NCBI GenBank assembly: GCA_910578935.1
Contig: CAJTSM010000001.1
Span: 62,031 to 126,030, forward strand
Source: an uncultured Oscillibacter sp.
Lineage (GTDB): Bacteria > Bacillota > Clostridia > Oscillospirales > Oscillospiraceae
Reading direction: 5' to 3'
Length of the DNA: 64,000 nucleotides
The notes below the pieces were generated by a model. The model had not been told where the DNA came from, ran no database searches, and saw only the letters and a program-made list of their open reading frames with translations. Positions within the stretch are counted from its first letter, which is position 1. Each line of letters opens with the position of its first letter. The translations under genes and the position numbers were made by a program. Positions 28,515-36,735 of the stretch are shown piece after piece.

Positions 28515-30082
28515 GTCCCTGTCACCTCCGTCAGCTTGCCCAGCAGGGTTTCAATCTCCCGCCGCTTAAACTGAAAGCTGGCCCGGTTCGCCACAAACCG
28601 GGCGGAAATGGGCATAAACTCCGCCAGCACCTTCAAGCGGTTCTCCCGCAGGGTGGTCCCGGTTTCCACAATGTCTACAATCACGTCACTGAGGCCCAAA
28701 AGCGGAGCCAGCTCGATGGAACCGTTCAACTTGATGATATCAATGTCCCGGCCTTGGGCCGCGTAGTAGGCCTTCGCGATGTTTACGAACTTCGTCGCCA
28801 CCCGGAGGGTCCGGCTCGGGTCATCGGTAAAATCCGCGGGCCCCGCCACGCACATACGGCATTTTCCCAGGCCCGTGTCCAGCAGCTCGTAGACATCGGC
28901 TCCGGACTCGGCCAAAATATCCTTACCCACGATGCCAATGTCCGCCGCGCCATGCTCCACGTAAATGGCCACGTCGCTGGGTTTTACCAGGAAGTAACGA
29001 ATGCCCGCCTCCGGGTTCTCCACCACCAGCTTCCGGCTTTCGTTGTAGTCCTCCGGGCAGCCGTAACCTGCGCCGTCAAGAAGGCTGTAAACCTTATCTC
29101 CTAGACGGCCTTTGGGCAAGGCCACATTCAGCATGGCCCGCTCCCCCTCCCCCGGAGCGGATTCGCTCAGCCGGTCCAGCTCATTCAGATACAAGGCAAA
29201 ACCAATGGCCTTCGCTCCGGGGCGAAACTGTTCCGCCAGGGGGTCATACCGTCCGCCCTTGAGTACCGCTCGTGGAAGCCCCTCCACATAGCCCTGCAAA
29301 ACCAGGCCGTTATAATACTCCATGTCGTTTACCAAGGACAAGTCCAAGCGCAGACGCTGCCCCTGAGCCTCCAGAGCGGCGCACAGTGTCCTCAGCTCCT
29401 CCAAAGCCGCTCCCATGGCGGAGTTCAGGGCAATGGGCTCTGCCTGAGCCAGCACCGCCTCCCAGTCTCCAGCCAAGGCATCCAGACGGCAAAGGGCGTC
29501 TGCCCCCTGCCGGGACAGACCCGCATCTTCCGCTGCGGCCCGCAGCTCGTGGAGATTCCGGTCCCGGATTCCGCTGAGCAGCCGGGGACGGGCAGCCTCC
29601 GGCGCGCCCACTGCGTCCAGCAGCCCCGCCACAAAGCCCATATGGCTGGCCTCCAACACGAAGTCCCGGCCCGTCAGGGCCAAGCTCCTCCCTGCCAGGG
29701 ACACCGCCTGGGCAGTGACGCCGTCGTCCACCCTGCCCACGCACTCCAGACCCATCTGGCTGATCTCCTGAAAGGTATGGCACTCCCGGCTGGGGCGGTA
29801 GACATTTTCAGAGTAGTAGAACTGTCCGCATCCGCCTTCCTCAAACTGGGCGTTTTTCGCAATGGAGAGCGTTACGTCCGGCTTCAGCGCCAGCAGCCGC
29901 CCATCCAGATCCGTAAAGGTAATCACCTGGTCACTCGCCAGAAAACGGCGGTTTTGCTGGTAAAGCCCGTACTCCTCAAAGCGGCCCATGCGGTACTGCC
30001 GGAAGCCCGCCTGCTCATAGAGCAGCCGGAGACGGAGGGCCAGCCGCTCCTGGGGCCGCAGAATGTTTAAATCCAATTCCAT
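28511..30082 (-). CDS. hisZG: HisZ-HisG fusion: regulatory domain fused to short-form ATP phosphoribosyltransferase
   Basis: 523 residues in one uninterrupted frame. Residues 1 to about 305 are a HisZ (HisRS-paralogue) domain: FRQYRMGRFEEYGLY, LKPDVTLSIAKNAQ and YYNGLVLQGYVEGLP. A short Glu/Pro/Gly linker (about 306-316) leads to residues 317-523, a complete short-form HisG (NVALPKGRLGDKVYSLL at the start, DIVETGTTLRENRL near the end). Short HisG normally needs a separate HisZ chain for feedback control. Met317 is an ATG (29134) with GGGAGGGGGAG shortly upstream, so free HisG may also be made. It is the first gene of the his operon and catalyses the committed step. Confidence 0.93.
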   Translation of the reverse strand: MELDLNILRPQERLALRLRLLYEQAGFRQYRMGRFEEYGLYQQNRRFLASDQVITFTDLDGRLLALKPDVTLSIAKNAQFEEGGCGQFYYSENVYRPSRECHTFQEISQMGLECVGRVDDGVTAQAVSLAGRSLALTGRDFVLEASHMGFVAGLLDAVGAPEAARPRLLSGIRDRNLHELRAAAEDAGLSRQGADALCRLDALAGDWEAVLAQAEPIALNSAMGAALEELRTLCAALEAQGQRLRLDLSLVNDMEYYNGLVLQGYVEGLPRAVLKGGRYDPLAEQFRPGAKAIGFALYLNELDRLSESAPGEGERAMLNVALPKGRLGDKVYSLLDGAGYGCPEDYNESRKLVVENPEAGIRYFLVKPSDVAIYVEHGAADIGIVGKDILAESGADVYELLDTGLGKCRMCVAGPADFTDDPSRTLRVATKFVNIAKAYYAAQGRDIDIIKLNGSIELAPLLGLSDVIVDIVETGTTLRENRLKVLAEFMPISARFVANRASFQFKRREIETLLGKLTEVTGT

Positions 30083-30626
30083 GGGGTTCCTCCTTGCGGG
30101 GCCGCGCCCCGGTGATGGATCACAGTATACTCCAATTTTTTATCATAGTAAAGCGCTAATTCGGTAGTATAATAAAATCTCCTATTTGTACAACTGGGCT
30201 CCCGTTCGGGAGGGGGGATTCAGCCATGTTGATGGCTGGTCCATTTGCACCCCCCATGTCGTCGGAAGAAACTCCGCCCACTCCGCTTCCGCCTAACGGC
30301 GAAAGCTCCGCTCTGCTCCGTTCCTTCCTCCTCTCCCCACCGGACCTGCTTCGCTGGGCTCCGGCGGGGGCCTTCGTTTTGCGAAAAGAGACTGCGTCCT
30401 AAGACGCGTGTCGGAGGCCAACCGCCGCAAAGCGGCGGCTCTTAGGCCGGAGGCAAGTGCGCCGTGCACGGTGGAAAAGAGAAAACAAGGGGCGCGCAAG
30501 ACATACTGGCAGTTTATCACAAATGTCCCCATCTCGCGGCGTAGATTGAGCGGGGGTTTTGGAATTCGACGTATGGACCAGCTTCTCTTTCCGCTGCCGC
30601 TGACTGGTCCTGCGAAGGCAGTCAGC
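30083..30626. other. 544-base gap upstream of the his operon, hairpin-rich, no gene seen
   Basis: Only the his promoter is functionally readable. The stretch 30212-30255 holds GGGGGG ... CCCCCC closing an AGCCAT/ATGGCT hairpin. At 30388-30446 a CCTAAGA/TCTTAGG pair encloses a CCGCCG/CGGCGG stem. Between them lies a strongly strand-asymmetric stretch, purine-rich on the minus strand. Short open frames exist on both strands but have no credible ribosome site or domain. It may be a degenerate or multi-copy intergenic element. Confidence 0.5.
30166..30193 (-). promoter_or_regulatory. putative promoter of the his operon
   Basis: Minus strand TTGTAC (30193-30188), 16-base spacer, TATACT (30171-30166), about 85 bases before the hisZG ATG. 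No T-box consensus was found in the leader. Confidence 0.5.
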
Positions 30627-31988
30627 TTATACCATCTTTTCCGGCCGGACGGTTTCGTCGAACTCCTCCGCCGTCAGGAGGCCCAGGGACAGGACGGCCT
30701 CTTTCAGCGTCGTGCCGTCGTGGAGGGCCTTTTTAGCGCATTCCGCCGCTTTCTCATAACCAATCTTCGGCGTCAGGCAGGTCACCAGCATCAGGGAATT
30801 GTTCAGGTTCTCCGCCATCCGCCCTTCGTTGGGAACCATGCCCTCCACACAGTGGACCCGGAAGGATTCCATGGCGTCCGCCAGCAGCCGGGCGGAGAGC
30901 TGGAAATTATAAGCCGACACCGGCAGAAAGACGTTGAGCTGGAAGTTTCCCTGGCTGGCGGCGAAGCCGATGGCAGCGTCGTTCCCCATCACCTGCACAG
31001 CCGCCATGGTGACGGCCTCGCACTGGGTGGGGTTCACCTTCCCCGGCATGATGGAGCTGCCGGGCTCGTTCTCCGGGATGTGGAGCTCCCCCATGCCGCA
31101 GCGGGGGCCGCTGGCCTGCCAGCGGATGTCGTTGGCGATTTTCATCAGGTTCGCCGCCAGGGCCTTAAGGGCTCCATGGGCGAAGACCAGGGCGTCCTTG
31201 CTGGTGAGAGCATGGAACTTGTTTTCGTCCGGCCGGAAAGGCAAACCCGTCAGGGTCCGCAGTTCCCGGCAAACCATTTCGTCATAGCCTTTTGGGGCAT
31301 TGAGTCCGGTGCCCACGGCTGTACCGCCGATGGCCAAGCGGCACAGCTCCTCCAGCGCCGCCCGGAGCATCCGGCAGGGAGCCTCCACCAGCACCCGCCA
31401 GCCGGAAACTTCCTGGGCAAAGCGCAGGGGCGTGGCATCCTGGAGGTGCGTCCGCCCGATGCGGATCAGGTCCGGGTAGGCGGCTTCCAGCTTCCGGAAG
31501 GCCTCTGCCAGCCGCTCTGCCGCCGGAAGGACCCGGTTCACAACCGACAGCGCCGCCGCAATATGGAGGGCGGAGGGGTAGGTATCGTTGGAGGACTGGG
31601 AGGCGTTGACATGGTCATTGGGGTGAAGGGCCACGCCCCGGTCCGCCGCCAAATGGGCAATGACCTCGTTGACATTCATATTCGTCTGGGTGCCGCTGCC
31701 CGTCTGCCAGACCACCAGGGGAAACTCCTCGTCCCACTTTCCGGCACGGATTTCCTCGCAGGCGGCGGCGATAACCCCGGCCTGCTCCTCCGTCAGCTTG
31801 CCCAAATTGGCGTTGGCCTTGGCACAGGCTTCCTTTAAGTAGGCGAAGGCGGTGATGATCTCCTTGGGCTGGCGCTGTCCGCCGATTTTAAAGTTTTCCA
31901 AGCTCCGCTGGGTCTGGGCTCCCCAACGGCAGTCCGCCGGAACGGCGATCTCTCCCATGGTATCATGTTCCATGCGGGTGGTGTTCAT
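30627..31988 (-). CDS. fumC: fumarate hydratase, class II
   Basis: 453 residues. It interconverts fumarate and malate in the cytosol without an iron-sulfur cluster. The N-terminus (RMEHDTMGEIAVPAD, WGAQTQRSLENFKIG) and the superfamily signature GSSIMPGKVNPTQ are intact. GGGGAGATTGCC precedes the ATG. Monocistronic: it has its own promoter and large gaps on the 3' side. Class II rather than class I fumarase is oxygen-tolerant and notable but not rare in anaerobes. Confidence 0.96.
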   Translation of the reverse strand: MNTTRMEHDTMGEIAVPADCRWGAQTQRSLENFKIGGQRQPKEIITAFAYLKEACAKANANLGKLTEEQAGVIAAACEEIRAGKWDEEFPLVVWQTGSGTQTNMNVNEVIAHLAADRGVALHPNDHVNASQSSNDTYPSALHIAAALSVVNRVLPAAERLAEAFRKLEAAYPDLIRIGRTHLQDATPLRFAQEVSGWRVLVEAPCRMLRAALEELCRLAIGGTAVGTGLNAPKGYDEMVCRELRTLTGLPFRPDENKFHALTSKDALVFAHGALKALAANLMKIANDIRWQASGPRCGMGELHIPENEPGSSIMPGKVNPTQCEAVTMAAVQVMGNDAAIGFAASQGNFQLNVFLPVSAYNFQLSARLLADAMESFRVHCVEGMVPNEGRMAENLNNSLMLVTCLTPKIGYEKAAECAKKALHDGTTLKEAVLSLGLLTAEEFDETVRPEKMV

Positions 31989-32021
31989 GGCAATCTCCCC
32001 TTTTCATTTTTTATGGCGTTT

Positions 32022-32050
32022 ATTATAGCGGCGAATCGTCCCAAAAGCAA
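32022..32050 (-). promoter_or_regulatory. probable promoter of fumC
   Basis: Minus strand TTGCTT (32050-32045), 17-base spacer, TATAAT (32027-32022). The -35 overlaps the edge of the upstream operon terminator. Confidence 0.55.
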
Positions 32051-32080
32051 GCCCGCCGAAATCCCGTTCGGCGGGCTTTT
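32049..32080 (-). terminator. terminator of the DUF4358-MBOAT-DHHW operon
   Basis: AAGCCCGCCGAA and TTCGGCGGGCTT, 6-base loop, followed on the minus strand by TTGCTTTT. Confidence 0.75.
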
Positions 32081-32082
32081 CA

Positions 32083-33204
32083 TCACTGGGCCAGCAGGAC
32101 CAGATTTCGGTCAGTGATAAAATTTGGCACGCTGTACACCACGGCGATGGCGTCCAGTCCGTTGTCTTCCGCATACTTGGCGGCTGAGTAGCGGTAGTAC
32201 CGGGGGTCCAGCAGGTGGACCTCCTCAAAGTGCAGGGCCAGAAAGGGAGCCATGGAATCCGCGTAGGAGTCCCGGATGAGCAGCAGCTTCCCCGTCCCCT
32301 CTGGATTTTTGATGACGCAGAGAGGCTGGTTGCCTCCCAAAAACACGGCATATTTGTCCTTGGTATCCAGCTTGTCCAGGTCGTATAAGGGAACCTCCTT
32401 GGGGGACCCGTCCCGCCAGGAGGTGACGGACAATCCGGCCTCCGGCGCCCAGAGCTCAATGGCATCCGGCTCCAGCCAGTGGACGCCGGACTGGGAGTAC
32501 AGCGTCCCCTGGAACTCCTTGCTGTAGACCCGGGGCCAGAAGTTGACCTGAAGCTTATGCTCGGTTTCCTCCCTCCGGCCCATGGCCTCCATGACGGCGC
32601 GGTAACCGGAGTACGCCCCCCGGCTGGTCCAGTGGTGGTCCGTGCGGTAGAACTGCTCCGCCCGGAAAGGCCGCAGGGCCGAGAGGAAATCTATCGGCTT
32701 TATGTTTTCCAGCTCCGCCGCCCGGGCGATGAACGCCGCCTGGTCCCAGCTCTCCGCCCCCTTAGGCAGATCATCCCTGCGAATCTCCGCCGCAGAGGGG
32801 ATAAGCCCCAGGTACACAGGGAGCTCCGTCCGCTCCGCCAGGCGGGAAATATAGCTCAAATTCTTCTCCTCCAGGCCGTCCCTGGGGGGCTCCACTTTGG
32901 CAATCAGCGCGTCGCCGCAGAGGTAAACCCCGTTGAACTCCCGCTTGCCCAGAAGCTGCTCCGTACGGGCCTTGAGGCCCGTCCACTGATCCCGGAGGGG
33001 GAACTGGTCGGCAAAGTAGTCCTCCACTCCTTTGGTGAAGCTGCCGTCCTTTAAGTTCCCCCAGGAGAATTCCGGGAACTGGGCCAGGGTCCGGTTCTCC
33101 ACATCAGAGCGCTCCCGGTCCGGCAGGAGGACGTGCCATGCCAGCAGTCCCCCAAGAAATACGCAAAAGAAGGCCGCAAGAAAACGGCTGTATCTCGTTG
33201 TCAT
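32083..33204 (-). CDS. DHHW-family (AlgX/AlgJ-like) protein
   Basis: 373 residues with an N-terminal signal anchor (about 8-26) and an extracytoplasmic SGNH-like domain. The name-giving Asp189-His-His-Trp192 lies in YRTDHHWTSRGAY and a late IRDSYADSM resembles the catalytic serine block. Proteins of this type act with MBOAT O-acyltransferases to acetylate extracellular polysaccharides. It follows the MBOAT gene by 13 bases. The polymer modified is unknown. Confidence 0.82.
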   Translation of the reverse strand: MTTRYSRFLAAFFCVFLGGLLAWHVLLPDRERSDVENRTLAQFPEFSWGNLKDGSFTKGVEDYFADQFPLRDQWTGLKARTEQLLGKREFNGVYLCGDALIAKVEPPRDGLEEKNLSYISRLAERTELPVYLGLIPSAAEIRRDDLPKGAESWDQAAFIARAAELENIKPIDFLSALRPFRAEQFYRTDHHWTSRGAYSGYRAVMEAMGRREETEHKLQVNFWPRVYSKEFQGTLYSQSGVHWLEPDAIELWAPEAGLSVTSWRDGSPKEVPLYDLDKLDTKDKYAVFLGGNQPLCVIKNPEGTGKLLLIRDSYADSMAPFLALHFEEVHLLDPRYYRYSAAKYAEDNGLDAIAVVYSVPNFITDRNLVLLAQ

Positions 33205-33217
33205 TCCGCCGTCCCCC

Positions 33218-34612
33218 TTAAAACCGGAAATACAAAAAGGGATTATAGCTGCCGTCCACCAGATAGGCGGTGGAGAGGACCAGCCCCAGGGCCAGCAGCA
33301 CCGGGGTCAACACCTTCCGCCCCCGTTCCGGGATTTTTCTCCACAGGTCCGCCGCCAGAGTGGTAGAACCCAGGGCCAGCAAGAGCAGGACTACAGCCCA
33401 GCTTCGGAGACGGTAGCCGTCCGGGGAGGACCAGGCCGGCCCGCCGCCAAAGCACACGGACAGATACTTCCCGCAGACCCCCAGGTCCTCCATGGCGAAA
33501 ATTCCCCAGCCCACGAAGACCACCAGCAACGTATAGGCCCGCTTGATGCACAATGGCGTCCGGGTGAGAAGGTCCTTGAAAACGAACCGCTCCAGGATGA
33601 GCCACAGGCCGAAGTACAATCCCCAGAGGATGAAATTCCAGCTGGCCCCGTGCCAGAAACCGGTGCAGAACCAGACAATCAGAAGGTTTCGCAGCGTCCG
33701 GGCCTTGCCTGCCCGGCTGCCCCCCAGAGGAAAGTACAAATACTCCCGGAACCAGGAAGTCAGAGACATGTGCCACCGCCGCCAAAACTCCCCCACAGAG
33801 GTGGAGAGATAAGGATGGTCGAAGTTCTCGCCAAACCGAAAGCCCAGGACGCGCCCCAGACCGATGGCCATGTCGGAGTAGCCGGAGAAGTCGAAATAGA
33901 TCTGGAAGCCAAAGGCAAACAGTCCCGTCCATCCCCCGGCAACCGTCAGCGCCCCGGAACTCTGGGAGGCCAAACAGCTCTCCCACAGCGCCCCGGCGGC
34001 GTTGGCCAGCAGCACCTTCTTGGCAAGACCCACCGTGAACCGGCAGACCCCCTCTGCGAAGTCTTGGGATGTGACGGTCCGCTTCACCAGCTCCGCCGCC
34101 ACAGTTTTGTACTTCACGATGGGCCCGGCGATCAGCTGGGGAAACAGGGTGACATAGGCACCAAAATCAATCACGTTCCGCTGGACCGGCGCGTCCCTGC
34201 GGTACACGTCGATGGTGTAGCTCATGGTCTGGAAGGTGAAGAAGGAAATGCCCAACGGCAGGGGCAGCCCCAGTTGGGGCAGGTCCACCCCCGGAATCAG
34301 GGACAGGTTCGCCGCCAAAAAGTCCCAATACTTGAAAAAACCTAAGAGCAGCAGGTTGAACACCACCGACTGCCCCACGAACCACCGGGCCAGCCGGTCC
34401 CGCTCCCGGAATTTCTCCACCAGGAGGCCGTGGCTGTAGTCGATGAAGATGGAGAGGAACATGACTCCTACATACACGGGCTCTCCCCAGCCGTAGAAAA
34501 AGAGGCTGACGATGAGCAGCACAAAATTACGCCGCCGAAGCGGCGTAAGAAAGTACAGCGCCAGGGTCAGCGGCAGGTAGCCGAATAAAAACGTCAGGCT
34601 GCTGAAAACCAT
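33218..34612 (-). CDS. membrane-bound O-acyltransferase (AlgI/DltB-like MBOAT)
   Basis: 464 residues, about ten to twelve membrane segments. Family blocks QIYFDFSGYSDMAIGLGR, EFWRRWHMSLTSWFREYLY and the catalytic-histidine block GFWHGASWNFILWG are complete. It would move an acetyl or other acyl group across the membrane for transfer to a polysaccharide by the DHHW partner. GAGGGGGATTCC precedes the ATG at 34612, so an upstream in-frame start inside the preceding gene is rejected. Middle gene of a three-gene operon. Confidence 0.9.
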   Translation of the reverse strand: MVFSSLTFLFGYLPLTLALYFLTPLRRRNFVLLIVSLFFYGWGEPVYVGVMFLSIFIDYSHGLLVEKFRERDRLARWFVGQSVVFNLLLLGFFKYWDFLAANLSLIPGVDLPQLGLPLPLGISFFTFQTMSYTIDVYRRDAPVQRNVIDFGAYVTLFPQLIAGPIVKYKTVAAELVKRTVTSQDFAEGVCRFTVGLAKKVLLANAAGALWESCLASQSSGALTVAGGWTGLFAFGFQIYFDFSGYSDMAIGLGRVLGFRFGENFDHPYLSTSVGEFWRRWHMSLTSWFREYLYFPLGGSRAGKARTLRNLLIVWFCTGFWHGASWNFILWGLYFGLWLILERFVFKDLLTRTPLCIKRAYTLLVVFVGWGIFAMEDLGVCGKYLSVCFGGGPAWSSPDGYRLRSWAVVLLLLALGSTTLAADLWRKIPERGRKVLTPVLLALGLVLSTAYLVDGSYNPFLYFRF

Positions 34613-34625
34613 GGAATCCCCCTCA

Positions 34626-35111
34626 TTAGAATTGGAGGCGGAACTGCTCCTCCAGCGTTTCCTGATACGCCCCGGAGGCAATCAGCGCCGCGTAAGTCCC
34701 CTCCCGGAGCACCTTGGCCTTCTCCCAGGCGGCCTGAGTCTCGGGGTACCAGGCCCCACCGTCCAACTGGCGGTCGATCCGAGCCTGGAGAGCCTCCTCG
34801 GCCCTCTCCGCATCCTCTTCCGTCCCGCACTGGACCAGGGCAATCTCGTTCACATCGGAACTCATGGCGGGCACCTGGACAATGAGATGAGCAACCGGAA
34901 TCTCGCACAACTCAGGGTAATACTCCTCCAGCAACTCCCCCTCAATGCCGGTCATATAGCCCTCTTCCCAGCCGCAAGCCTCCTCCATTCCGGCATACAG
35001 AGCGCTGAGGGACACCTCTGCCTCCTCCGTCCCGCCATCCTCTCTCTGCCCACCGCAGCCAGAGGCCAGCGCCAGCAATGCCGCCAAAATCCATACCGCT
35101 CTCTTTTTCAA
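34626..35111 (-). CDS. DUF4358-type lipoprotein
   Basis: 161 residues. Signal peptide with lipobox LASGCGG (Cys about 19) indicates membrane anchoring outside the cell. The remainder is an acidic domain (YMTGIEGELLEEYYPELC, then a helix) matching the DUF4358 pattern often found beside MBOAT/DHHW genes in Clostridia, as I recall it. Start codon is TTG at 35111 with GGGAGGAG upstream. First gene of the operon; function unknown. Confidence 0.75.
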   Translation of the reverse strand: MKKRAVWILAALLALASGCGGQREDGGTEEAEVSLSALYAGMEEACGWEEGYMTGIEGELLEEYYPELCEIPVAHLIVQVPAMSSDVNEIALVQCGTEEDAERAEEALQARIDRQLDGGAWYPETQAAWEKAKVLREGTYAALIASGAYQETLEEQFRLQF

Positions 35112-35165
35112 GCGAATCTCCTCCCGCGTCCCGGCTCCGCCGGGAAAATTTTCTGTTTCTGTTCC

Positions 35166-35199
35166 TTGTTTTTATACTAGATTCGCGCTATAATTTCAA
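35166..35199. promoter_or_regulatory. overlapping divergent promoters
   Basis: Plus strand: TTGTTT (35166-35171), 17-base spacer, TATAAT (35189-35194), toward the threonine-aldolase-family gene. Minus strand: TTGAAA (35199-35194), 17-base spacer, TATAAA (35176-35171), toward the DUF4358 operon. The two share the same DNA, so initiation should be mutually exclusive. Confidence 0.6.
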
Positions 35200-35262
35200 C
35201 ATCAAATCTGTAACATTCCGTAACAGTTCTCTGCTCCGGTTGTTACTTTCTGGAGGTCAACC

Positions 35263-36279
35263 ATGTACAGTTTCCGAAACGACTACAGTGAAGGCGCCCA
35301 CCCCAAAGTGCTGAAGGCCCTCACCGAAACCAATTTTGAGCAGGCCAGAGGCTACGGCCTGGACCCCCGCTGCCAAAAGGCGGCGGAACTGATCCGCTCT
35401 CTTTGCGCAGCCCCGGACGCGGATGTCCACTTCCTGGTGGGGGGCACCCAGACAAACCTGCTCGTAATCGAGTCCATGCTAAAACCCTATGAGGCGGTGA
35501 TCTCCGCCCACACCGGCCATGTCAATGTCCACGAAACCGGGGCCATTGAGGGCACGGGCCACAAGGTCATTGCCGTCCCCAGCCCCGATGGAAAGCTCAC
35601 CCCCGCCATGATCGAGTCCGTGCCGGAGCTCCACAGCGACGAGCACCAGGTGAAGCCCGCTATGGCCTACGTCTCCAACACCACAGAGATCGGCACCGTC
35701 TATTCCAAAGCGGAGCTGACGGCCCTCCGGGCGTGCTGCGACAAACACGGCCTCCTCCTGTTCCTAGATGGAGCGCGGCTGGGTTCCGCCCTGGCCTGCG
35801 GGGATATGACCCTCCGGGATTACGCGGCTCTGGCCGACGTCTTTTACATCGGCGGCACCAAAAACGGCGCACTCTTCGGTGAAGCCCTGGTCTTCGCCAA
35901 AGCCCGGCCGGACTTCCGCTGGCACATGAAGCGCCGGGGAGCCATGCTGGCCAAGGGCCGTTTGCTGGGAGTCCAGTTCCAGGCGCTGCTGGAGGACGAA
36001 ACCTATGTGGATGCCGCCCGCCACGCCAACGAACTGGCCCTCCGCCTCCGGGACGGGGTGGCCGCCCTGGGCTATCCCCTGCCGGTGGCGTCTCCCTCCA
36101 ACCAGCAGTTCCCGGTGCTCCCCAACGAAGCAGTCTCAAAGCTCCAGGACATGGGCTATGAGTTCGAGATCGATCATGCGGTGGACGGCGGGCACACCAT
36201 GATTCGCCTGGTGGCCAGCTGGGCAACGCCGGAGCAGGCCGTGGAGGACTTCCTCCGGGACCTGGCTTCCTGCAAATAA
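35263..36279 (+). CDS. threonine aldolase / beta-eliminating lyase family, PLP enzyme
   Basis: 338 residues, fold-type I. The PLP lysine is Lys200 in YIGGTKNGALFGEA; FLDGARLGSAL supplies the cofactor Asp. It most resembles low-specificity L-threonine aldolase, which splits threonine or allo-threonine to glycine and acetaldehyde. The exact substrate cannot be fixed because the family also contains aromatic beta-lyases. GGAGGTCAACC precedes the ATG. Monocistronic, with a hairpin after the stop. Confidence 0.85.
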   Translation: MYSFRNDYSEGAHPKVLKALTETNFEQARGYGLDPRCQKAAELIRSLCAAPDADVHFLVGGTQTNLLVIESMLKPYEAVISAHTGHVNVHETGAIEGTGHKVIAVPSPDGKLTPAMIESVPELHSDEHQVKPAMAYVSNTTEIGTVYSKAELTALRACCDKHGLLLFLDGARLGSALACGDMTLRDYAALADVFYIGGTKNGALFGEALVFAKARPDFRWHMKRRGAMLAKGRLLGVQFQALLEDETYVDAARHANELALRLRDGVAALGYPLPVASPSNQQFPVLPNEAVSKLQDMGYEFEIDHAVDGGHTMIRLVASWATPEQAVEDFLRDLASCK

Positions 36280-36295
36280 AATTTCCGGCTTTTGC

Positions 36296-36324
36296 CGCCC
36301 CCTCCGGCTTGACCGGAGGGGGCC
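36296..36324. terminator. stem-loop after the threonine-aldolase-family gene
   Basis: GCCCCCTCCGG pairs with CCGGAGGGGGC around CTTGA. Only a short T-rich stretch follows, so terminator strength is uncertain. Confidence 0.55.
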
Positions 36325-36334
36325 TTCCGCTCAC

Positions 36335-36517
36335 TTATTGAATATGCTCTTCGGGAAAATCATCCAGCACCCGGAAGCCCATTTCCTCCGAAGTCGCCAG
36401 CGGGTACTTATAAATGGAAACCGGATCTACAATCGGACAGATCCGTTTCTCCGGCTCTAAACGGAGAAACGGTTTTTCATCATCCAGGTTGTTGACCGCA
36501 CGCCGGTCCTCTGACAT
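36335..36517 (-). CDS. small hypothetical protein
   Basis: 60 residues, hydrophilic, slightly acidic, no membrane segment, no recognised domain. GAGGTGATGTTTC before the ATG is a credible ribosome site and the frame has no competing gene, which is why it is listed. Pro/Ile/Tyr-rich centre (CPIVDPVSIYKYPLA). It lies between the threonine-aldolase-family gene and a MITE-like element. Confidence 0.5.
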   Translation of the reverse strand: MSEDRRAVNNLDDEKPFLRLEPEKRICPIVDPVSIYKYPLATSEEMGFRVLDDFPEEHIQ

Positions 36518-36570
36518 GAAACATCACCTCAGAAGAAGCATGTGCAAAAAACCAAATTCTATGTCGGAAT

Positions 36571-36735
36571 TTAGAGCCTGTTTTAAAACTGGCAAAATGC
36601 CGGATTGGTCGGATTTTTCTGTCAGGCAAGGCGATTTGGCGCAGGAATCCTGACGGATTTCAAGTTAAAGCAACGCAGCCCTGGCGGGATAAGGCCCTCA
36701 AGACGGCGTTCTGTCGGTTTTAAAACAGACTTTAG
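36571..36735. mobile_element. MITE-like element, about 165 bp, 19-bp terminal inverted repeats
   Basis: The left end TTAGAGCCTGTTTTAAAAC (36571-36589) matches the reverse complement of the right end (36717-36735) at 16 of 19 positions. The interior has no coding frame. The right end overlaps the stop codon of the adjacent TrkA-type gene. It looks like a non-autonomous transposable element; no transposase is in the window. Confidence 0.7.

Noticed and set aside
30083..30200. Possible T-box controlling the histidine operon
   Set aside because: No GGGTGGNACC-type sequence and no terminator/antiterminator pair on the minus strand in the leader.
30245..30532. Overlapping small open frames on both strands upstream of his
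   Set aside because: Low-complexity Pro/Arg/Ser translations, no ribosome site, hairpin-rich sequence.
36540..36735. Short frame extending from the small hypothetical gene region into the inverted-repeat element
   Set aside because: It crosses the element's terminal repeat and lacks a ribosome site.
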